The notes under the pieces: model-generated
The model's input: only the letters and a program-made list of their open reading frames with translations
The model's database searches: none
What the model was told of the DNA's origin: nothing
Shown here: piece by piece, positions 47,108 through 52,782 of the stretch
How positions within the stretch are numbered: position 1 is the first letter of the stretch
Layout: the number at the start of each line of letters is the position of its first letter
Assembly: GCA_024742995.1 (NCBI GenBank)
Contig: JANSXK010000012.1
Location: forward strand, 1 to 52,782
Reading direction: 5' to 3'
Source of the DNA: Gammaproteobacteria bacterium
GTDB taxonomy: Bacteria > Pseudomonadota > Gammaproteobacteria > Legionellales > Legionellaceae
Length of the DNA: 52,782 bases
Program-made: the position numbers and the translations under genes

Positions 47108-47859
47108 TGTTATCAATCAATGAATTATGTGCATCGGTGCAAGAGCAATCGGTGTTGAAAGGTATTTCACTCCAAGTCAATCCAGGGGAAGTGCATGCCA
47201 TTATGGGGCCAAATGGTTCTGGAAAAAGCACCTTGTCTAAGGTGTTGGCGGGTCATCCTGATTATGCGGTGACACAGGGGGCAATGACGTATGCTGATCA
47301 AGATTTGTTGCTCTTGAGTCCAGAAGAACGCGCTAAAGCGGGCATTTTCATGTCATTTCAATATCCGGTAGAAGTGCCCGGTGTGACCAATATTAATTTC
47401 TTGAAGGCGGCTGTGAATGCGGTGCGTGAAGGCCAGGGCAAGCCAACGATGGATGCCATGGACTTTTTGACATTTATTCGTTCGCGCTGTGAATTATTAG
47501 AAATGGATGAGAGCTTTTTGTATCGTGGCCTTAACGAAGGGTTTTCTGGCGGTGAAAAAAAGCGTAATGAAATTTTACAAATGGTGGCTTTGGAGCCAAA
47601 ATTAGCAGTATTGGATGAAACAGACTCAGGTTTAGATATTGATGCGTTGCGTGTGATAGCGCACGGTGTGAATACCATGCGGAGTCCGGAACGCGCCATT
47701 ATTTTAGTGACTCATTATCAGCGTTTGTTAGAGTATATCGAACCTGACTTTATTCATGTTTTGGCCAATGGACGTATTGTGAAATCTGGTGACAAAACCT
47801 TGGCGTTGGAATTAGAAGAAAAAGGTTATGCTTGGTTAGAAGAGGTGGGGCAAGTATGA
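47107..47859 (+). CDS. sufC: Fe-S cluster assembly ATPase SufC
   Basis: SufC is the ABC-type ATPase of SufBC2D. The 250 residues carry Walker A GPNGSGKST (34-42), the Q-loop FMSFQYPVEVPGV, the ABC signature FSGGEKKRNE, and Walker B LAVLDETDSGLDID. It starts one base inside the sufB stop and overlaps sufD (ATGA). An open frame upstream within sufB is out of register with family N-termini. Confidence 0.97.
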   Translation: MLSINELCASVQEQSVLKGISLQVNPGEVHAIMGPNGSGKSTLSKVLAGHPDYAVTQGAMTYADQDLLLLSPEERAKAGIFMSFQYPVEVPGVTNINFLKAAVNAVREGQGKPTMDAMDFLTFIRSRCELLEMDESFLYRGLNEGFSGGEKKRNEILQMVALEPKLAVLDETDSGLDIDALRVIAHGVNTMRSPERAIILVTHYQRLLEYIEPDFIHVLANGRIVKSGDKTLALELEEKGYAWLEEVGQV

Positions 47860-49157
47860 ATGTTGCTGCTGAGAGTTTGGCTCAGTCGAGTTATTATCAA
47901 TTTGAAGCCGAACAACTTCGCTCCGAGCAGCCTGTGTTGCGTGCATTACAGCAACAAGGATTGGCTGATTTTCGGCGTTTGGGCTTTCCTGGGCGGCGTG
48001 ATGAAGATTGGCGGTATACATCAGTCACGGGTTTTTTAAAGCACGAATTTCAGCACTCCAAATCGAGCAAGGCTTTTGATGAAACGTTGTTGATTAGCGA
48101 ACAGTCTGATGTGCCTTGGGGGCAAAAAATAGCATTTGTGGATGGGGTATTAGTGGGTCTGGAGGCATTGCGGGCTACCTTACCATCGGGTGTTTTGGTG
48201 ATGCCTATCGTTGAAGCCATACAACATTGCCCAGAAAAAATCACCCCTTATTTGAATCAAATCTTGCAAAGCACCCATGGTTTTCATGCCCAAAATACCG
48301 CAATGTTACAATCAGGGTTGTTTGTGCATTTGCCAGAAAATGTTGTGTTGCCTGAGCCAATTTTAATCGTGCATCGGCAAACGTCTGCGGATCAAGCAGT
48401 TTATTTGCGTCATGTTATTGTTGCAGAAGCTGATGCCGCAGTCACCGTGATTGAAGATTATCAGGGCGACGTAGATCTGCGTTATTACACCAATGTGGTG
48501 ACAGAGCTCTATGCAGCGCCTAAAGCGCAGATCAATCATTATAAAATTCAACGAGAGAGCCAGGCTGCGTATCATGTAGGGCATGTTGCTGCAACTTTGA
48601 CCGTACACAGTCGAGTTGAAAGCCATAGTTTGACGGTGGGTGGTCTTTGGTCGCGGTCGGATACGTCTTTGCGTTTTTCTGAATCTTATGCTGAAGGGTT
48701 GTTAAATGGGATTTATGCTCTAAATGATCAACAACATGTGGATCACCACACTTGGGTGTATCATGATGTGGAACACTGCACCAGTATTCAAAATTATAAG
48801 GGTATTTTAAATGGGAAATCGCGCGGGGTATTTAATGGCCAAGTGCATGTGGCGCCTTATGCGCAAAAGACCGTTGCAGAGCAACAAAATAAAAACCTAT
48901 TATTGTCAAAACAAGCAGAAATTGATACCAAACCACAGTTAGAAATTGCGGCAGATGATGTGAAATGCACTCATGGCGCAACTATTGGACAATTAGATGC
49001 AGACGCATTATTTTATTTTGCAAGTCGTGGGATCGATATGGCAGAGGCGACACGCTATTTGATTCAGGCATTTACCGCAGACAATTTGCGAGCGATGCAT
49101 CATGAGGCGTTGGCAGATTGGATGAATGTGATGTTGAATCAACATGTGGGGTCATAA
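47856..49157 (+). CDS. sufD: Fe-S cluster assembly protein SufD
   Basis: SufD is the SufB paralogue that completes the scaffold complex and aids iron acquisition. The 433 residues show GFPGRRDEDWRYTSVTGFL near the N-terminus and the C-terminal region with DDVKCTHGATIGQLDADALF and ASRGIDMAEATRYLIQAF, where the conserved histidine/cysteine lie. The ATG overlaps the sufC stop, and sufS begins one base after its stop codon. Confidence 0.95.
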   Translation: MNVAAESLAQSSYYQFEAEQLRSEQPVLRALQQQGLADFRRLGFPGRRDEDWRYTSVTGFLKHEFQHSKSSKAFDETLLISEQSDVPWGQKIAFVDGVLVGLEALRATLPSGVLVMPIVEAIQHCPEKITPYLNQILQSTHGFHAQNTAMLQSGLFVHLPENVVLPEPILIVHRQTSADQAVYLRHVIVAEADAAVTVIEDYQGDVDLRYYTNVVTELYAAPKAQINHYKIQRESQAAYHVGHVAATLTVHSRVESHSLTVGGLWSRSDTSLRFSESYAEGLLNGIYALNDQQHVDHHTWVYHDVEHCTSIQNYKGILNGKSRGVFNGQVHVAPYAQKTVAEQQNKNLLLSKQAEIDTKPQLEIAADDVKCTHGATIGQLDADALFYFASRGIDMAEATRYLIQAFTADNLRAMHHEALADWMNVMLNQHVGS

Positions 49158-49158
49158 T

Positions 49159-50400
49159 ATGGATCATAACAAACCAGGATTATTAGATTTGGTTGCGGTG
49201 CGACATGAATTTCCAGTGTTGGATCAGCAAATCAACAATAAGCCGTTGATTTATTTTGACAATGCGGGGACAACACAAAAACCGCGTGCTGTGATCGATG
49301 CTGTGTCGAATTATTATACCCATGACAACTCGAATGTACATCGTGGGGTGCATACCTTAAGCGTACGTGCAACGGCACTTTATGAACAAGCACGCGATAA
49401 AGCAGCTCATTTTTTGAATGCCGAACATGTGCATGAATGTGTGTTTGTTCGTGGCACGACAGAAGCCATCAATATGGTGGCACAGAGTTTTGTTAGACCA
49501 CGTATTTTGCCTGACGAAGAAATTTTGGTGACTATGATGGAGCATCATTCTAATATCGTGCCTTGGCAAATTCTTTGCGGCCAAACCGGTGCGAAATTGG
49601 AAGTTGCGCCTATTTCGGTAGAAGGTGAGATTTTATTAGATGAGTTCGCGAAGAAGCTAACACCTAAAACCAAATTTGTAGCCATCACCCATGTTTCCAA
49701 TACCATTGGTACCATCAATCCTGTGAAACGTATGATTGAAATGGCACATGCACAGGGGGCATTGGTGCTTATTGACGGCGCACAGGCCGTGCCACATTTC
49801 CCGGTGGATGTTCAAGCGTTAGATTGTGATTTTTATGCCTTTTCTGGGCACAAAGTTTATGGTCCTACGGGCGTGGGGGTGTTGTGGGCTCGCGAGACCT
49901 TTTTAGATGATATGTCACCCTATCAAGGTGGGGGAAATATGATCAACCACGTGAGTTTTGAATCTACTGAATACACAGATATTCCTTATAAATTTGAGGC
50001 AGGCACGCCTAATATTTCTGGTGCCATTGGTTTGGGTGCGGCGATTGATTATTTGTGGTCGTTGGACATGCCTGCGGTGATACATCATGAAGAACAATTA
50101 TTGGCGTATTTGACCACGGCGTTAGAAGAGCGAACATCATTTCAAATCATTGGAGCGGCGAATGATAAGGTTCCAGTGGTATCGTTATTGCATCCGAATG
50201 TACATGCCCATGATGTAGGGACGATTTTAGATACAGAGGGTGTGGCCGTGCGTGCGGGGCACCATTGTACGATGCCGCTGATGGATTTTTATAATGTGCC
50301 AGCCACGACACGACTCTCGCTTGCCGTTTATAATACGTTTGATGAAATCGATCAATGTGTGAATGTATTAAATAAAGTGGAAAAGGTGTTTGCTGGATGA
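49159..50400 (+). CDS. sufS: cysteine desulfurase SufS
   Basis: SufS is a PLP enzyme that removes sulfur from cysteine for cluster assembly. The 413-residue group II desulfurase has the PLP lysine K232 (SGHKVYGPTGVG) and the persulfide cysteine C370 (RAGHHCTMPLM). ATG 49159 follows GGGG by 7 bases. Its stop overlaps the sufU ATG. No sufE is present, so SufU is the expected sulfur acceptor. Confidence 0.96.
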   Translation: MDHNKPGLLDLVAVRHEFPVLDQQINNKPLIYFDNAGTTQKPRAVIDAVSNYYTHDNSNVHRGVHTLSVRATALYEQARDKAAHFLNAEHVHECVFVRGTTEAINMVAQSFVRPRILPDEEILVTMMEHHSNIVPWQILCGQTGAKLEVAPISVEGEILLDEFAKKLTPKTKFVAITHVSNTIGTINPVKRMIEMAHAQGALVLIDGAQAVPHFPVDVQALDCDFYAFSGHKVYGPTGVGVLWARETFLDDMSPYQGGGNMINHVSFESTEYTDIPYKFEAGTPNISGAIGLGAAIDYLWSLDMPAVIHHEEQLLAYLTTALEERTSFQIIGAANDKVPVVSLLHPNVHAHDVGTILDTEGVAVRAGHHCTMPLMDFYNVPATTRLSLAVYNTFDEIDQCVNVLNKVEKVFAG

Positions 50401-50837
50401 TGGATTTACGTGAGTTATACCAAGAAGTGATCGTTGATCACAGCAAACGCCCTAGAAATCATCATGATATGGCAAATCCTACCCATCATGCTAATGGCTA
50501 TAATCCATTGTGTGGTGATAAATTGACCGTATTCGTTCACCTGGAAAACGATGCCGTGCAAGACGTTAGTTTTGTAGGCTGTGGTTGTGCCATTTCTCAA
50601 GCATCTGCATCTTTGATGACAGAGGCAGTGAAAGGATTAACGCTCGATGCGGCGCATGCCTTGTTTTCGAAATTTCATGATATGTTGACACAAGAGGCTG
50701 ACGTGAAAGATTTGGACAAACTTGCTGTTTTGGCAGGTGTACGCGCGTTTCCTGCACGGGTGAAATGTGCGACTTTGGCTTGGCATACGTTAGAAGCTGC
50801 ATTGCGTCAAGATTCTAAAACCATTGTGACGGAGTGA
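50397..50837 (+). CDS. sufU: SufU-type zinc-dependent sulfurtransferase
   Basis: SufU is related to IscU but acts mainly as a zinc-bound sulfur acceptor for SufS in Gram-positives. The 146 residues have the three ligand cysteines in NPLCGDKLTVF, GCGCAISQASASLMTEAV and RVKCATLAWHTLEAA. A SufU-like insertion (HALFSKFHDMLTQEADVKDL) lies between the last two. The start may be 50397 or 50400 (MMDL/MDL). It sits directly after sufS, matching their partnership. Confidence 0.93.
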   Translation: MMDLRELYQEVIVDHSKRPRNHHDMANPTHHANGYNPLCGDKLTVFVHLENDAVQDVSFVGCGCAISQASASLMTEAVKGLTLDAAHALFSKFHDMLTQEADVKDLDKLAVLAGVRAFPARVKCATLAWHTLEAALRQDSKTIVTE

Positions 50838-50846
50838 GAGGAAGAG

Positions 50847-51182
50847 ATGTTGGGTTTGAAAAAAAAATCTACAGAAGCTGCGTTACATGATCTGGTGATT
50901 GCACAATTGAAGACGATTTTTGATCCTGAAATCCCGGTCAATATTTATGATTTGGGTTTGATTTATGATGTGACCGTGGATAAAGATCGGCATGTGCATA
51001 TTCAAATGACATTGACTTCCCCAGGATGTCCTGTGGCCCAAACCTTTCCCGGGATGGTCGAGAAATCTGTGAATGAAGTGGCAGATGTGCATGACTGCAC
51101 GGTAGAATTGGTATGGGAACCACCCTGGACGCAAGAGCGTATGTCAGAAGTGGCGCGTTTGGAATTAGGCATGTTCTATTAA
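50847..51182 (+). CDS. sufT: SUF-associated MIP18/DUF59 protein SufT
   Basis: A 111-residue protein of the MIP18 (DUF59) family that helps mature Fe-S proteins. It shows DPEIPVNIYDLGLIYDVTV, then TSPGCPVAQTFPGMV with the conserved cysteine, and VWEPPWTQERMSEVAR. AGGAAGAG sits just before the ATG. It lies in the suf operon after sufU, and its stop shares one base with epmA. Confidence 0.92.
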   Translation: MLGLKKKSTEAALHDLVIAQLKTIFDPEIPVNIYDLGLIYDVTVDKDRHVHIQMTLTSPGCPVAQTFPGMVEKSVNEVADVHDCTVELVWEPPWTQERMSEVARLELGMFY

Positions 51183-52135
51183 TGTCTGCCCCTCTTTGGC
51201 AACCTTCGGCTGCTCTCGATACCTTGCATCAACGCGCTCGTTTTATGGCTTTGACACGGCAGTTTTTTGACGCCCGAGGTTATCTAGAAGTCGAAACGCC
51301 TATTATGGCACGCTTTGGCATCACGGATGTTTATCTGAGTAATATTCAGGCACAGTTTCGTGGCCAGGATTATGCATTACAAACTTCTCCAGAATATCAT
51401 ATGAAGCGCTTACTTGCGGCAGGTTCTGGGCCTATTTTCCAATTGGCGCGCGTGTTTCGGGATGACGAATTAGGGCGTTGGCATAATCCAGAGTTTACTT
51501 TATTAGAATGGTATCAATTGGATGTCGATCATCATACATTATTGGCGGAGGTAGATACCTTTTTACAAACGGTTGTTGGCTGTCCTCCGTTACAAAAGCA
51601 TCGCTATCAAGATGTTTTTCAACGCATTGCAGAGATTGATCCTTTAAACAGTACTTGGCAAACTTTAAAATCCTCTGTGACACGTTTTGGATTAGACGGT
51701 GTGTTAGATCCCGAAGAACAAGATATTGATCAATATTTGTTTTTGTTGATGAGTCATGTCATCGAGCCAGCTTTGGCGAGCGCGCCCCAGCCAACAGCCA
51801 TTTATGATTTTCCAGTATCACAAGCAGCATTGGCACGCATCGAACAAGGTTGTGCTGCGCGTTTTGAAGTGTACTTTCGTGGGATTGAATTGGCGAATGG
51901 TTTTTATGAATTGACGGATCCAGCGTCACAATCAGCACGGTTTGCAGCAGACAATCAACTGCGTGCGGCGCAAGGCAAGCCTCAAGCGGAGATTGATCCG
52001 CGTTTTTTAGATGCATTAAGTCATGGGTTGCCAGCGTGCAGCGGGGTTGCCTTAGGGGTGGATCGTGCGTTGGCATTGGCATGTGATCAAAATAATTTGG
52101 CATCTTGTCTGGCGTTTGATTTTTCTAGAGCGTAG
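51182..52135 (+). CDS. epmA: EF-P (R)-beta-lysine ligase EpmA (GenX/PoxA)
   Basis: EpmA is a truncated class II lysyl-tRNA synthetase that attaches beta-lysine to elongation factor P, aiding translation of polyproline stretches. The 317 residues show the synthetase catalytic motifs LEVETPIMARFGITDVYLS, FQLARVFRDDELGRWHNPEF (motif 2) and SGVALGVDRALALAC (motif 3), and lack the anticodon-binding domain. Length is near E. coli EpmA (325). It overlaps sufT by one base, so it rides on the suf transcript; efp and epmB are not in the window. Confidence 0.95.
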   Translation: MSAPLWQPSAALDTLHQRARFMALTRQFFDARGYLEVETPIMARFGITDVYLSNIQAQFRGQDYALQTSPEYHMKRLLAAGSGPIFQLARVFRDDELGRWHNPEFTLLEWYQLDVDHHTLLAEVDTFLQTVVGCPPLQKHRYQDVFQRIAEIDPLNSTWQTLKSSVTRFGLDGVLDPEEQDIDQYLFLLMSHVIEPALASAPQPTAIYDFPVSQAALARIEQGCAARFEVYFRGIELANGFYELTDPASQSARFAADNQLRAAQGKPQAEIDPRFLDALSHGLPACSGVALGVDRALALACDQNNLASCLAFDFSRA

Positions 52136-52208
52136 TATGAATGGCCTCTATAGATAAAACGTTAGGGCATGTTCTAGGTTCGAAAAATTCACATAAGGAT
52201 ATTATAAA

Positions 52209-52556
52209 ATGACAGCTAAATTTGGCCAAATGACCGCGGATCTCAATACGCAATTAGCAAAAATCAGAAAAGAAATGCCTGAACTTATGGCAGGTTTTTC
52301 AGCATTGTCACAAGCTGCAAATAAAGAAGGGGCCTTAAATCGCAAAACCAAAGAATTGATCGCTATCGCATTGGCGGTTGCGAACCATTGCCCTGGGTGT
52401 ATTGGATTCCATTCACAAACGTTGGTGAAATTGGGTGTGAGTCGAGAAGAATTATTGGAAACCTTGAGTATGGCTATTTATATGGGAGGCGGGCCATCAT
52501 TGATGTATGCCGCAGAAGCGTTAGAGGCTTTTGAGGAGTTTAGTGCTGGGACATGA
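52209..52556 (+). CDS. AhpD-like carboxymuconolactone decarboxylase family protein
   Basis: A 115-residue single-domain CMD/AhpD-fold protein. The redox motif C61-PG-C64 with H68 (NHCPGCIGFHSQ) matches alkylhydroperoxidase-type members, so a peroxidase or thiol-redox role is likelier than a decarboxylase one. The helix EELLETLSMAIYMGGGPSL is also typical. AAGGA lies 9 bases before the ATG. It begins 73 bases after epmA; whether it is in the same transcript is unclear. Confidence 0.88.
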   Translation: MTAKFGQMTADLNTQLAKIRKEMPELMAGFSALSQAANKEGALNRKTKELIAIALAVANHCPGCIGFHSQTLVKLGVSREELLETLSMAIYMGGGPSLMYAAEALEAFEEFSAGT

Positions 52557-52642
52557 GGGGTTTTGTCGTCATTGGTCATTTAAGTGTTGTAGCTTGGACA
52601 ATCTTTCATATCCCGTGGCCTTATAACTGGTTTGCTTTGGTT

Positions 52643-52677
52643 CCCTACGTCCCGCGGCTTGTCCCTGAGCGATCCCC
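52643..52677 (-). repeat. dispersed 35-base intergenic repeat, copy 2 (inverted)
   Basis: Reverse complement of the repeat at 108-142 with three substitutions. It lies in the last intergenic stretch (52557-52782), which otherwise holds only a possible hairpin, GCCGTAG (52695-52701) with CTGCGGC (52714-52720), lacking a T run. The position close to both window ends suggests the window may be a contig broken at repeats. Confidence 0.75.
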
Positions 52678-52782
52678 AGAAAATTTACTCATATGCCGTA
52701 GTCTCCAGTTGTACTGCGGCACTGAGGTGTAAAAGTAACTTTAGTGTTTTTTCAAGTTGCCTTTTACCGATTCTCATCCCTG

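Overview
The window comes from a gammaproteobacterium of the order Legionellales, a relative of Legionella and Coxiella but not obviously either. The strongest evidence is an icmT-icmS-[IcmR-like]-icmQ block of the Dot/Icm type IVB secretion system. Supporting evidence is the gene order ftsH-folP-glmM-tpiA-secG-tRNA-Leu-nuoA..N, separate nuoC and nuoD, a Coxiella-style eukaryote-like sterol reductase, an EnhC-like Sel1-repeat protein and a secreted phytochelatin-synthase-like protein. Base composition is moderately AT-rich. Genus cannot be fixed by eye.

Layout. 1-436: a short dispersed repeat and yhbY (minus strand). 536-21155: a long, tightly packed plus-strand housekeeping block: rlmE, ftsH, folP, glmM, tpiA, secG, tRNA-Leu(GAG), all 13 nuo cistrons of complex I (C and D separate, so 14 subunits), then tRNA-Pro(GGG). 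21156-24035: a decayed accessory island starting at the 3' end of tRNA-Pro. It holds a fragment of a DUF3631-like phage/island ATPase, broken or hypothetical AT-rich ORFs including a membrane/coiled-coil protein, the right end of an IS66-type element, and a fosA-like gene. 24045-29004: sterol reductase (minus), an outer-membrane barrel protein, an Ala-rich secreted protein of unknown function, a 370-base gap, and a membrane-anchored GltB-like flavoprotein. 29164-35470: a four-gene operon of a 1283-residue Sel1-repeat protein, an MshM/GspA-type AAA+ ATPase, an MshN/GspB-type bitopic protein and a secreted beta-propeller. 35496-43486: csp, mscS, algH-ruvX-pyrB, a phytochelatin-synthase-like gene, comM, ubiK and fau. 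43596-45648: a PA3496-like small gene, icmT, icmS, a highly divergent candidate IcmR functional homologue (FIR) behind a PmrA-type box, and icmQ. 45656-52556: sufB-C-D-S-U-T, epmA and an AhpD-like gene. A second copy of the terminal repeat lies in inverted orientation at 52643-52677.

How the genes work together. The nuo genes encode respiratory complex I, and the suf operon builds the Fe-S clusters such complexes need. icmT/S/Q and the FIR candidate belong to the effector-translocation machine. Its neighbours icmP/icmO are absent, so the secretion locus is split here. The Sel1/AAA+/bitopic/propeller operon looks like an envelope-spanning module; its joint function is not established and is the best candidate here for an undescribed system. 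The sterol reductase, secreted phytochelatin-synthase-like protein and Sel1 protein fit life inside eukaryotic cells.

Start codons were chosen from Shine-Dalgarno spacing, overlap with the upstream stop and family N-termini. Homology statements rest on recognition by eye, not on database searches.
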